In this document: positions 56,091 through 64,000 of the stretch, piece by piece
Position numbering within the stretch: the stretch's first letter is position 1
How the letters are laid out: the number at the start of each line of letters is the position of its first letter
NCBI RefSeq assembly: GCF_013623905.1
Contig: NZ_JABKDD010000007.1
Span: forward strand, 1-64,000
Length of the DNA: 64,000 bases
From: Brevibacterium sediminis
GTDB lineage: Bacteria > Actinomycetota > Actinomycetes > Actinomycetales > Brevibacteriaceae
Direction: 5' to 3'
Translations under genes and position numbers: made by a program
The notes under the pieces: generated by a model
Seen by the model: only the letters and a program-made list of their open reading frames with translations
Database searches by the model: none
What the model was told of the DNA's origin: nothing

Positions 56091-56813
56091 TCATCCGTTG
56101 AGGATGATGACGTCGAGGGTGCGCGGTCCGTGGACTCCTTCGACCCGGCTGAGCTCGATGTCGCTCGTGGCCGAGGGCCCGGAGATGAACGTCAGCGGTG
56201 CGTGCGCGTCGAGCCGGGAGATTCCCTCGGGGACGATGTCGACGATGTCGTCCGTCCGGACGATGCACACATGATGGTCGGGCACGAGCGTGATCGCCCT
56301 CCGCCCGCACTCGTCCGATCCGTCGAGGACGATGGTGCCCGTCTGCGCGATCGCCACCGCCGAGGCGGTCACCACCGCCCCCTGAGCGTCGAGTTCGTCG
56401 ACGCTGAGGAACTCACCCGGAGCATCGACCCGCACCCCACCGGAATACCCCGCCAGCCAGGACGAGTCGAGGCCGCGGGGGACGACGACCGAGGAATGGT
56501 CGCCGATGAGCTCGGAGATCGTCGCGCTCGGGTCGCCGTCGGCGCGGTGGACGTTGGCTCTGTAGTCGACGAGGCGGTCGATGAGCAGTTCGACGAGGGC
56601 CTCACCCGTGTATGTGCCCTCATGGTGGTATCCGGCGTCGGCGGCCGTGGCGGCAGTGTTCGCCGAGGCGACCCCACCGGATTCGGCATGTGCCGTGCCG
56701 CCGGTGCCCGGTACCGCCGTCCGCGGAGACGACGACACGTATTCCCCGCCGCCGCGGCGACCGAGTGCTTCGCTGATGCGGGCGAGGATCTCCTCGCGGG
56801 CGGTATCGGTCAT
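56091..56813 (-). CDS. lutC: Lactate utilisation protein C (LUD domain)
   Basis: Encodes 240 aa. The LUD domain (about 95-235) has SSVVVPRGLDSSWLAGY, AVAIAQTGTIVLDGSDECGRRAITLVPDHHVCIV and GPSATSDIELSRVEGVHGPR. With LutA and LutB it oxidises L-lactate to pyruvate. A Gly/Ser/Ala-rich insert (about 20-65) separates the first helix from the domain and is absent in shorter homologues. It overlaps lutB by 4 bp. Confidence 0.92.
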   Translation of the reverse strand: MTDTAREEILARISEALGRRGGGEYVSSSPRTAVPGTGGTAHAESGGVASANTAATAADAGYHHEGTYTGEALVELLIDRLVDYRANVHRADGDPSATISELIGDHSSVVVPRGLDSSWLAGYSGGVRVDAPGEFLSVDELDAQGAVVTASAVAIAQTGTIVLDGSDECGRRAITLVPDHHVCIVRTDDIVDIVPEGISRLDAHAPLTFISGPSATSDIELSRVEGVHGPRTLDVIILNG

Positions 56814-58333
56814 CGCTGTCCCTCCTCGTCGCGGTCGTTCGCTTCCTCTTCGGCCCACAGCTGTCGGAAGCTCTTCTCGGGCAGGGCCGGGATGTCCCGG
56901 CTCGATGTCCAGGCGCCGGCGATTCCGGGCAGAGCGTTGATCTGCTCACCGCCGGTGACCTTGTGCGCGAGAGGCAGTCCCTTCTCCGCAGCGGCCATCC
57001 GCTTCCCGTCGCCCATCATCCACGACGCACCGGTGAGGGCGGCGTCGAGCTGGGAGGACACAGGGGAGTGGTTGGCCTTGACATCTTCGCCCCGCAGATG
57101 GACGAGGATCTCGGGAATGTTGATCTTCACCGGGCACACGTCGTAGCAGGCCCCGCACAGGCTCGACGCGTACGGCAGCGAACCGTTGCCCTGCTCTTCG
57201 ACACCGGTGAGCAGCGGGGAGAGGATCGCCCCGATGGGGCCGGGGTAGGTCGAGCCGTAGGCGTGGCCGCCGGTGCGTTCGTAGACCGGGCAGACGTTCA
57301 TGCATGCCGAGCAGCGGATGCAGTTGAGCGCCGTGCGTCCGTGCTCATCGGCCAGGGCCCGGGTGCGTCCGTTGTCGAGAAGCACGAGGTGGACGTTCTG
57401 CGGCCCGTCGCCATCGGATCGACCGGTCCAGAACGAGGTGTAGGGGTTCATCCGCTCACCCGTGGACGAGCGCGGCAGCAGCTGCAGGAACACCTCGAGA
57501 TCGGCGAACCTCGGCAGCAGCTTCTCGATCCCCATGACGGTGATGAGCGTCTCCGGCAGGGTCAGGCACATGCGCCCATTGCCCTCGGACTCGACCACTC
57601 CGAGAGTGCCGGTCTCCGCGATACCGAAGTTCGCTCCGGAGATCGCGACCTTCGTGGTGAGGAATTTGTGGCGCAGGTGTCGGCGGGCCGCCTCGGCGAG
57701 GACGGCCGGTTCGTTCGTCAGCTCCCCGGCGTCGGGCATCTTGTCCATGAAGATCTCACGGATCTCATCCCGGTTGCGGTGGATGGCGGGAACGAGGATG
57801 TGGCTGGGTTTGTCCTCGCCGAGCTGGACGATGAGCTCGGCCAGATCCGTCTCGAACGCATCGATGCCTTCGGCCTCGAGGTGCTCGTTGAGACCGATCT
57901 CCTGGGTGGCCATCGACTTGACCTTGATGACCTCACGGCGGCCTGTCTCGAGCACCGGCGCATTGTCCTCGACGAGTTCGGCGACGATGGCATTGGCCTC
58001 ATCGGCGTCGCGGGCCCAGTGGATGATGCCGCCGGCGGCGGTGAATGCCTCTTCGAACTGCGCGAGATACTCGGGCAGGTTTGCCATCACTTCGTTCTTC
58101 GTGGCCTCACCGGCGTCGCGCAGGGCTTCCCAGTCGTCGAGCTCGGAGACGACCTCGGCGCGCTTGGACCGAATCGTCGAGGTGGCGTGGCCTATGTTGT
58201 TGCGCAGCTGCTGGTTGCTCAGATGCTCGTGCGAGACCTCGGGAAAGGCCTCGGCTTCGATGATGTTGCCCTGCCCGCCGGGCAGATCGCCGCGTCGCTT
58301 CGACGGCAGCAGCGGCATTCCCAGAAAGGTCAT
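56810..58333 (-). CDS. lutB: Lactate utilisation iron-sulfur protein B
   Basis: Encodes 507 aa. An N-terminal LUD domain (about 70-300: ISGANFGIAETGTLGVVESEGNGR) is followed by two 4Fe-4S clusters: CIRCSACMNVCPVY and CGACYDVCPVKIN. The last 60 residues are the LutB-specific tail. It passes electrons during lactate oxidation. It overlaps lutA and lutC by 4 bp each. Confidence 0.95.
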   Translation of the reverse strand: MTFLGMPLLPSKRRGDLPGGQGNIIEAEAFPEVSHEHLSNQQLRNNIGHATSTIRSKRAEVVSELDDWEALRDAGEATKNEVMANLPEYLAQFEEAFTAAGGIIHWARDADEANAIVAELVEDNAPVLETGRREVIKVKSMATQEIGLNEHLEAEGIDAFETDLAELIVQLGEDKPSHILVPAIHRNRDEIREIFMDKMPDAGELTNEPAVLAEAARRHLRHKFLTTKVAISGANFGIAETGTLGVVESEGNGRMCLTLPETLITVMGIEKLLPRFADLEVFLQLLPRSSTGERMNPYTSFWTGRSDGDGPQNVHLVLLDNGRTRALADEHGRTALNCIRCSACMNVCPVYERTGGHAYGSTYPGPIGAILSPLLTGVEEQGNGSLPYASSLCGACYDVCPVKINIPEILVHLRGEDVKANHSPVSSQLDAALTGASWMMGDGKRMAAAEKGLPLAHKVTGGEQINALPGIAGAWTSSRDIPALPEKSFRQLWAEEEANDRDEEGQR

Positions 58334-59325
58334 CGCAGGCTCCCTCCGCTCACTTCTGCTCCTTCGCTCGGCACCCGCAGCGGGTCCTCCTTCGTCGACG
58401 CGAGGATCCGGGCCAGATGGACCGCGGCCTGACCGACGCGGAACCCGGACTGGGTGCGGCTCGGCTCAGCCGGAGAGGTGCCCCGATGGCCTGGGGTGAG
58501 GTGGTCGTCATCGTCGGCACCGACGACCGTCGTCAGCGTCTCGGTCGTGTGCCCCCGCTCATCGGTCGAACTCGTCTCCTTGACGTGGACGGCGGTGACG
58601 TCCGGGGCACCGTCGAAGCTTCCGGTGCGTTCGAACCGCGACATTCCCCCGCCGATGTGCAGCAGACAGGAGGCATCGCCGCCGGTGCAGACATCGGCTT
58701 CGGTCGCCTGGATCGTGCGCACCTTGTCGGCGAGCATCGCCGAGGGCACCTCCGGGTTCTTCACGGAGAAAGTGCCGCCGAACCCGCAGCAGGAATCGGC
58801 CAGAGGCAGTTCGACGAAGTCGATGCCCTCGACGGACCGGACGAGGGAGGACTGTCGATCGCCGAGGCGCAGCAGCCGCATTCCGTGGCACGACGGGTGA
58901 TACGTCACACGGTGCGGGAAATAGGAACCGAGATCGGCCGCGGCATCCGTGACGCCTTGGACGTCGGTGAGGAACTGGGTGAGCTCATAGGTGCGGCCGG
59001 CCACCTCGGCGGCCTCGGAAGCCAGGGCATCATTGCCCACCCGGGTGGCGACCATCGGCTGCTGGTGGCCGAGCGAGGCCACGCATGAAGCGGACGGGGC
59101 GACGGCGACATCCCATTCGGTGCTCGTGAAGGCGCGGACGTGATTGGCGATGACCGGTTCGGCCTGCGCGAACTTGCCGGAGTTGATGTGCATCTGCCCA
59201 CAGCACGACTGGCCTTCGGGGAAGATCACCTCATGGCCGAGTCGGCGCAGAATTCTCACGGTTGCCTGCGCAACCTCGGGATACATCGCATCGACGATGC
59301 AGGTGGCGAACAGTGCGATCCTCAT
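58330..59325 (-). CDS. lutA: Lactate utilisation protein A (CCG-domain Fe-S oxidoreductase)
   Basis: Encodes 331 aa. Two CCG domains are present: FPEGQSCCGQMHINSGKFAQA and ADSCCGFGGTFSVKNPEVPSAML, plus YHPSCHGMRLLRLG. Together they resemble the cluster-binding part of heterodisulfide reductase and GlpC. After about residue 245 a 75-residue Thr/Asp/His-rich tail follows that most LutA proteins lack. GGAGGTCAG precedes ATG 59325. It is the first gene of lutABC. Confidence 0.93.
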   Translation of the reverse strand: MRIALFATCIVDAMYPEVAQATVRILRRLGHEVIFPEGQSCCGQMHINSGKFAQAEPVIANHVRAFTSTEWDVAVAPSASCVASLGHQQPMVATRVGNDALASEAAEVAGRTYELTQFLTDVQGVTDAAADLGSYFPHRVTYHPSCHGMRLLRLGDRQSSLVRSVEGIDFVELPLADSCCGFGGTFSVKNPEVPSAMLADKVRTIQATEADVCTGGDASCLLHIGGGMSRFERTGSFDGAPDVTAVHVKETSSTDERGHTTETLTTVVGADDDDHLTPGHRGTSPAEPSRTQSGFRVGQAAVHLARILASTKEDPLRVPSEGAEVSGGSLR

Positions 59326-59601
59326 CTGACCTCCAAGCCGGACGCTGTGCTGATGCGGTTGGCGGGATCGGCTTCCGACCGGGACGATGCCGTGGTCGCA
59401 AACGGTCCGTGTCACTCCATGCTCAGACCGTAGCACCGGGTCCTGACGCGGCAAATGTGCGCGACCGGACGGGCGCGCCGGTGCGAGGATCGACGCGGGA
59501 GTCCGGCCGCCTCGGGGGAGGGGGAAAGCGATTTAGGACCTATGAGACTGCGCTATTGACCTGCGCCGGTCGGTGCGGGCAGCGACACACGCGCAGACCC
59601 A

Positions 59602-59630
59602 TTTACCTGGGAGGAGACCGCCCATAGGAT
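59602..59630 (+). promoter_or_regulatory. Promoter of the SCO6745-like gene (TTTACC-N17-TAGGAT)
   Basis: TTTACC (59602-59607) and TAGGAT (59625-59630) have a 17-bp spacer, and the -10 box ends 6 nt before ATG 59637, a leaderless arrangement. The rest of the 311-bp gap 59326-59636, which must also hold the lut promoter, shows no gene. Confidence 0.65.
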
Positions 59631-59636
59631 GACGAT

Positions 59637-60557
59637 ATGGATTCCCAGCGCACACAGAACATCAGAACGGTCTCGGCCCGCATCAACTCCTTCCACTCGT
59701 CGATCTACTTCTCGCAGACGGTCGGCGCCGAGTACGCCAAGTACGGACTCGAACCCGGTGTCGAAGGCAATATGGCCGCCCGTTCGGCTCCGCTGGGACG
59801 GGTGAATCCCGGAGTCGTGTCCGCCGCGTACTACAACTATTCCCCGAATTTCGTCGCCGGAATGCTGCCGCGCCTGTGGGAGACGGTGAGCCCGGAGCAG
59901 ATGGTCCAGGCCCGCTTCGACGCAGTGGGCGCGTACATGGCCGAACTCTTCGGTGACCGTGATGACATCGCCCTGCTCACCGAGGCGGCCACCCAAGTGA
60001 CGGAGACGCTGGCACCCGTGCTCGCCGCCATGGACTTCTCCGGCCGCACCCTGGCCGCAGCCACCGCCGACGTCATCGGCGGCCACCAGGCGGCCACCGC
60101 ATTCGAGAAGATGTGGGACGTGGCGACCGTGGCCCGCGAATTCCGCGGCGACGGCCATGTCGCCTCCCTCGTCACCGCCGGTGTGCCCGGAATCGACGCC
60201 CTCATGCTCGACGTCGCGACCGGTGCCGGGTTCCGTCCGCGAGCGGCACAGAAGACACGCGGCTACACGGATGAGGAATGGCAGACCGCGCAGTCCAGGC
60301 TCGCCGAGGCGGGGCTGATCACCGTGGACAAGGATGAACGCGGGCACGACCTCCCCACCATCACCGAGGCGGGACGTGACCTGAAGGAACAGGTCGAAGC
60401 CCTCACCGACGGCACCGTTGCAGCCGCGTGGTCGGTGCTTGACGATCAGACGATCGAATCTCTGCTCTCGCCGAGCCGTGACCTGCTGCGCGTCATTGCG
60501 AAGTCAGGTGCCTTCCCGTCGAACATCTTCGCCCGCCCCGAGAAGAAGGCCGGCTGA
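59637..60557 (+). CDS. SCO6745-family protein
   Basis: Encodes 306 aa. NSFHSSIYFSQTVGAEYAKYGLEP, RSAPLGRVNPGVVSAAYYNYSP and MWDVATVAREFRGDGHVASLVTAGVPGIDALML are the blocks of the all-helical SCO6745 (SalK-like) family, whose C-terminal half resembles a MarR-type winged helix (TDEEWQTAQSRLAEAGLITVD). The biochemical role is not established. Divergent from lutA. Confidence 0.82.
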   Translation: MDSQRTQNIRTVSARINSFHSSIYFSQTVGAEYAKYGLEPGVEGNMAARSAPLGRVNPGVVSAAYYNYSPNFVAGMLPRLWETVSPEQMVQARFDAVGAYMAELFGDRDDIALLTEAATQVTETLAPVLAAMDFSGRTLAAATADVIGGHQAATAFEKMWDVATVAREFRGDGHVASLVTAGVPGIDALMLDVATGAGFRPRAAQKTRGYTDEEWQTAQSRLAEAGLITVDKDERGHDLPTITEAGRDLKEQVEALTDGTVAAAWSVLDDQTIESLLSPSRDLLRVIAKSGAFPSNIFARPEKKAG

Positions 60558-60564
60558 GACACGA

Positions 60565-62229
60565 TCAGCTCTGCCGCGCCCGCTCCACATGCGAGCGGGC
60601 ATGGGCGAGGGCAGCCGGAAGCTCATCGAAGAGATGCTTGTGGTGACGCAGTGCGGCGAGCACCCCGACCTGTTCGAACAGTCCGGCCTGGCTGTCTCTG
60701 ACGCCCTTGATGAGCACCGTGATCCCGCGGCGTTCGAAGGCTGTGACCATATCGGTGAGGATGTGTGCGCCGGTGGCGTCGACGAGTTCGAGCTGCGACA
60801 TGCGCAGCACGACGACCTCGACTCCCCGCAGCCCCAGAACCTCATCCGAGATGCGATCGGCCGAGGCGAAGAACAGCGGTCCGTGGAAATGGACGATGGC
60901 AATCCTCTCATCACCCGGATACTCGGACTCTGATTCCGAGAGTCGTTCGATGCGCACCGAGGTGATCGACGACAGCTTCCGCAAAGCGAAGACCGCGGCA
61001 ACGACGACGCCGATGCCCACGGCGACGATGAGGTCGAATGAGATGGTGATGAGCGCAGTGATGACGAACCCGAAGGCATCGGACTTCGTCGAGCGCAGAA
61101 TCGACCGCATCGTCTTGAGATCGACCATCCGGACCGCCGTGACGAAGAGGACTCCGCCGAGGGCCGCCAGCGGAATCCGACTCACCGGTCCCGCAGCCAC
61201 CAGCACGATGAGCAGCAGCACGGCCGCGTGGACGATCGAGGCCAGGCGCGTGCGACCGCCGGCACGGATGTTCACGGAGGTGCGGGCGATGGCACCGGTG
61301 GCAGGGATGCCGCCGAACAGCGACGATCCGATCGAGGCGACGCCCTGGCCGACGAGCTCACGGTCAGGCTGGTAGGCGCCGGCGTCGGACATCGACGAGG
61401 CGACCCTGGCCGAAAGCAGCGACTCAATGGCCGCGAGCGCGGCGATCGTGCCCGCCGCCGGCAGCAGTGACGGCAGGGAGGCCGGGTCGACGACCGGCAG
61501 GCTGGGGGTCGGCAGCGACTGGGGGATCTCTTCGATCGTGGCCAGGGGATTGGGCACGATTCCGGCGAGCACGGTGACGACGACGATGCCGACCAATGAT
61601 CCGGGGATCGACTCATGGAACTTCGGAGCCAGCAGCATGCAGACGGCGACGATCGCGACCGCACCCAGGGAGTAGGGCAGATACGAACAGTCCGCCGACG
61701 AAACGAGCTGCACGGCGGCGGCGAAGGCATTCGTGCTCACCTCGCCCGGAACCAGATCATCGGGGGTCGTCACGAACGGCACCTGTTGGAGGAAGATGAT
61801 CGCAGCGATGCCGACGGTGAAGCCTTCGATCACCGGCCAGGGAATGAAGGACACCGTCCGGCCGAGCCGCAGCAGTCCGGCCACGACGACGATGAGTCCG
61901 GCGATGAGGGTGACGGCGATGACGGCCTCGGCGCCGTGGCTGGCGACGATCGGCACGAGGACGACGGCCATGGCACCGGTGGGACCGGAGATCTGCAGGT
62001 GGGATCCGCCGAAGACCGCGGCGAGGAAGCCTGCGACGATTGCGGTGATGAGTCCCTGTTCGGCAGTGAGCCCGGAGCTGACTCCGAAGCCCAGAGCCAG
62101 GGGCAGGGCGACGATGCCGACAGTGGCACCGGCGAGGAGGTCCTTCGGCCAGGAGCGGCGGGTCTCACGGTAGTCGGCGACCGACGGCAGCAGAGACCGG
62201 GTGCGGCGCAGCGGAGATGTCGGGCTCAT
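60565..62229 (-). CDS. SulP-family anion transporter with STAS domain
   Basis: Encodes 554 aa. DLLAGATVGIVALPLALGFGVSSG, GPTGAMAVVLVPIVASHG and SSLFGGIPATGAIARTSVNIRAGGRTRLA are SulP blocks, and residues 440-545 form the STAS domain (AIVHFHGPLFFASADRISDE). Sulfate or bicarbonate is the probable substrate. It is translationally coupled to the ArsR gene (4-bp overlap), so transport is under its control. Sequence differs clearly from the other SulP at 52411. Confidence 0.9.
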   Translation of the reverse strand: MSPTSPLRRTRSLLPSVADYRETRRSWPKDLLAGATVGIVALPLALGFGVSSGLTAEQGLITAIVAGFLAAVFGGSHLQISGPTGAMAVVLVPIVASHGAEAVIAVTLIAGLIVVVAGLLRLGRTVSFIPWPVIEGFTVGIAAIIFLQQVPFVTTPDDLVPGEVSTNAFAAAVQLVSSADCSYLPYSLGAVAIVAVCMLLAPKFHESIPGSLVGIVVVTVLAGIVPNPLATIEEIPQSLPTPSLPVVDPASLPSLLPAAGTIAALAAIESLLSARVASSMSDAGAYQPDRELVGQGVASIGSSLFGGIPATGAIARTSVNIRAGGRTRLASIVHAAVLLLIVLVAAGPVSRIPLAALGGVLFVTAVRMVDLKTMRSILRSTKSDAFGFVITALITISFDLIVAVGIGVVVAAVFALRKLSSITSVRIERLSESESEYPGDERIAIVHFHGPLFFASADRISDEVLGLRGVEVVVLRMSQLELVDATGAHILTDMVTAFERRGITVLIKGVRDSQAGLFEQVGVLAALRHHKHLFDELPAALAHARSHVERARQS

Positions 62230-62597
62230 GCCGTATCAGCGCCCGGGATCTTCGGCAGCGAACGGGCTTCGGCGAGTCGCTGCTCATCGTCTTCGAGCAT
62301 CGTCAGCAGCAGGCTCCTGGCCACCGCGAGCAGCTCTGCGGTGCGCCGGTCGGCCAGACGGTAGTAGACATGGCTGGCCCGACGTTCGGATTCGACGAGA
62401 CGGTGGCGCCGCAGCACTGCGAGATGCTGCGAGAGGTGCGAGGCCTCGAGTGCGGTCTCGGCCTGCAGATCGGCCACGCTGACCTCGTCGTTGCCGGAGA
62501 GGAGCTCGAGGATGCGGATGCGGAAGGGGTGGGCGAGGCCCTTGAAGAGGTTCGCCTTGACCTCGTACAGGGGTCGCTGAAGCTGATTCAATGGCAT
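62226..62597 (-). CDS. ArsR-family transcriptional regulator
   Basis: Encodes 123 aa. The winged helix is LAHPFRIRILELLSGNDEVSVADLQAETALEASHLSQHLAVLRRHRLVESERRASHVYYRL (about 22-80). It contains no cysteine, so it is unlikely to sense metals through the classic CxC site. First gene of the pair with SulP. An inverted repeat overlaps its start codon, suggesting autorepression. Confidence 0.9.
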   Translation of the reverse strand: MPLNQLQRPLYEVKANLFKGLAHPFRIRILELLSGNDEVSVADLQAETALEASHLSQHLAVLRRHRLVESERRASHVYYRLADRRTAELLAVARSLLLTMLEDDEQRLAEARSLPKIPGADTA

Positions 62598-62612
62598 GAT
62601 GAAACCATCATA
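62596..62612 (-). promoter_or_regulatory. ArsR operator and -10 box
   Basis: ATGATG (62596-62601) and CATCAT (62606-62611) are perfect arms with a 4-bp spacer, reaching into the arsR start codon. On the minus strand TATGAT (62607-62612) is a -10 box 9 nt before the ATG, so the operator covers the transcription start. Confidence 0.65.
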
Positions 62613-62653
62613 TCGAACGCTCGGGTTCAGATCCGGCTGGTCTCAGAGAATGA

Positions 62654-62687
62654 ACAGCCCGGTTCCGCAGCTGCGGAACCGGGCTGT
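62654..62687. terminator. Perfect 34-bp palindrome, terminator after orn
   Basis: Two 17-nt arms (ACAGCCCGGTTCCGCAG and its exact complement) abut without a spacer. It lies 27 bp after the orn stop and upstream of arsR. Confidence 0.8.
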
Positions 62688-62714
62688 GCTCACGATCGCC
62701 TCGGAAGGCGGCGG

Positions 62715-63335
62715 TCAGTCCTCGTCGGTCGCCTTCGGGTAGGCCTCGGCCACCTCGGCGGCAATCGATTTCGCCTCATCGGAACTCGGCCCCTCGGCGG
62801 AGAACACGGCCTTCCGGTAGTACTGGAGCTCGATGATCGAGTCGATGATGTCTCCGAGTGCACGGTGGCCACCGTGCTTGGCCGGTGCCTGGAAGTAGGC
62901 GCGTGGGAACCACTGCTTGGACAGTTCCTTGATCGAGGAGACATCGATGATCCGGTAGTGCAGGTGCTCGACGAGTTCGGGCATCTGTTTGGTGAGGAAC
63001 ACCTTGTCGGTGCCGACCGAGTTCCCTCCCAACGGTGCCTTGCCGGCCTCGGGGACATGCTTCTTCACGTATTCGAGGACTCGGGTCTGCGCCTCGGCGA
63101 CGGTGGTGCCCGCGTCGAGTTCGGTGATCAGGCCCGAGGTGGTGTGCATGTTCGTGACGAATTCGTTCATGTTCGCCCGTGCCTCCGCCGAGGGCTTGAT
63201 GACGATGTCGATTCCGTCGTCGAGGGGGTTGAGCTCGAAGTCGGTGACGATCGCAGCCACCTCGATGAGTTCGTCCCGCACCTCGTCGAGGCCGGTCATT
63301 TCGCAGTCGATCCACACAATTCTGTTGTTGCTCAC
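62715..63335 (-). CDS. orn: Oligoribonuclease
   Basis: Encodes 206 aa. This DEDDh 3'-5' exonuclease degrades 2-5 nt RNAs and pGpG. WIDCEMTGLD (Asp, Glu), GGNSVGTDKVFL, YRIIDVSSIKEL (Asp) and KHGGHRALGDIIDSI (His-x4-Asp) give the full catalytic set. GTG 63335 lies exactly 6 nt after TAAGCT, a leaderless arrangement. It is a single gene followed by a palindromic terminator. Confidence 0.96.
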   Translation of the reverse strand: MSNNRIVWIDCEMTGLDEVRDELIEVAAIVTDFELNPLDDGIDIVIKPSAEARANMNEFVTNMHTTSGLITELDAGTTVAEAQTRVLEYVKKHVPEAGKAPLGGNSVGTDKVFLTKQMPELVEHLHYRIIDVSSIKELSKQWFPRAYFQAPAKHGGHRALGDIIDSIIELQYYRKAVFSAEGPSSDEAKSIAAEVAEAYPKATDED

Positions 63336-63341
63336 TCGCCC

Positions 63342-63347
63342 AGCTTA
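63342..63347 (-). promoter_or_regulatory. -10 box of leaderless orn (TAAGCT)
   Basis: TAAGCT on the minus strand ends 6 nt before the GTG start of orn; no ribosome site is present. Confidence 0.6.
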
Positions 63348-63526
63348 GGGCAGACAGCAGGGAGCGGGACATTCCGGGGCGCAATCGGCGCCGCTGCGCG
63401 GCTTGGGCGTGTGAACGTCGACACACACTGAGCGTGCGCACAAAGGCGATGTCCGGTATGTGACTTAAACTTGAAGAGTCCCCGAACTGGGGTGCCATTT
63501 TTGCTCGGCTGAGGGAAGGTTCGCTC

Positions 63527-64000
63527 GTGCGTTACACATTCGCTGTGATTCTCATGGTGGTGGGTGTCGTCGTCGGTGGCCTCGGCATCCTGCAGAAGAC
63601 CCTGTGGGCGCCGGAGGATACGATCACTGCCACCGCACAGATCGATGCCGACAAACCGGCAGTCATCGTCGACCCCGGAATGCTCAACCTCTACGAAACC
63701 CCGACCACGCTCACGGTCAAGGGCAGCGGTGACCTCACGATCGCCCAAGCTCCGATCGAGAACGTCGAAGCCTGGGCGGGACAGTCCGCCTATGACCGCG
63801 TCACCGGACTCGCCGAAGGCGGCAAGCTCACGACCAAGGCGACCGATGGTGAGGGCAAGGTTCCCAATCCCGCCGGGGCCGATCTGTGGCAGTCGGAAGT
63901 CACCGGCACCGATTCGGTGGAGCTGGAATGGAACGACGAGGCCAACCGCACCGGATTCCTCATTGCCGGTGACGGCGAAGCCGGAGCCGTCAAATCCGTG
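63527..64000 (+). CDS. Exported membrane protein, N-terminal part (cut by window end)
   Basis: At least 158 aa without a stop. GTG 63527 follows GAGGGAAGG by 7 nt. A helix at residues 4-25 (YTFAVILMVVGVVVGGLGIL) anchors an outer domain with VDPGMLNLYETPTTLTVKG and TGLAEGGKLTT. No family is recognised. It is divergent from orn. Confidence 0.75.
   Translation, partial: MRYTFAVILMVVGVVVGGLGILQKTLWAPEDTITATAQIDADKPAVIVDPGMLNLYETPTTLTVKGSGDLTIAQAPIENVEAWAGQSAYDRVTGLAEGGKLTTKATDGEGKVPNPAGADLWQSEVTGTDSVELEWNDEANRTGFLIAGDGEAGAVKSV

Overview
The window is about 65% GC and looks like chromosome of a high-GC actinomycete. A Brevibacterium-like member of the Micrococcales is my best guess. This is inferred from gene content: a mycothiol-dependent-type enzyme, DUF3618 next to a GroES-like protein, a HAAS/PadR pair, an IS30 end, sortase and serine/aspartate-rich surface proteins, and many leaderless genes. 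No rRNA is present, so the genus is not proven.

Layout. 1-2,420: the end of an IS30-type element, a lipoprotein, an acetyltransferase and a MarR repressor with a clear operator. 2,583-8,224: sucCD (TCA cycle), a threonine-aldolase-like enzyme, a universal stress protein and an MHS-type transporter. 8,430-14,781: a complete fructose PTS operon (fruR, fruK, fruA, ptsI, ptsH) behind a readable promoter and operator. 14,835-18,494: an rRNA methyltransferase-like gene, a PadR/HAAS pair, a HAD hydrolase and a small membrane protein. 18,481-20,405: a lower-GC accessory patch with unknown genes, two remnants interrupted by in-frame TGA codons, and a frameshifted partial copy of the HAD gene. 20,406-27,433: APC permease, amidohydrolase, a TetR operon, a broken DUF1772 gene beside a MerR regulator, and an acetyltransferase.

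27,564-35,650: tRNA-Leu, a Bcp peroxidase, and a five-gene translationally coupled operon (NRAMP-like transporter, PxpA, DUF1445, fused PxpB-PxpC, biotin carboxylase-BCCP) with a divergent GntR regulator. This operon looks like a biotin-dependent 5-oxoproline or related amide utilisation system. 35,700-41,314: a palindromic element, tRNA-Lys, a GroES-like protein, DUF3618, a frameshifted cytidine deaminase-ASCH fusion, a serine/aspartate-rich surface protein, a membrane-anchored propeller protein and tRNA-His. 41,463-45,900: a ribokinase-like enzyme, a DapA-family aldolase, and an LPRTG surface protein flanked by short repeats. 45,906-56,000: an iron-regulated siderophore-interacting protein, glutaminase-STAS, two unknown exported proteins, an antitoxin-like protein, NhaA, SulP, an M20 amidohydrolase and an LmeA-like protein. 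56,091-64,000: lutABC (lactate utilisation), an SCO6745-type protein, an ArsR-SulP pair, oligoribonuclease and the start of an exported protein.

Regulation is unusually readable: perfect palindromes sit at the promoters of the MarR, PadR, TetR, MerR, ArsR, GntR and FruR regulators, and a DtxR-type iron box precedes the siderophore gene. Many single genes have a TANNNT -10 box exactly 6 nt before the start codon, which indicates leaderless transcription. A short motif, CCGAGG(C/T)GG, is strongly over-represented on both strands.
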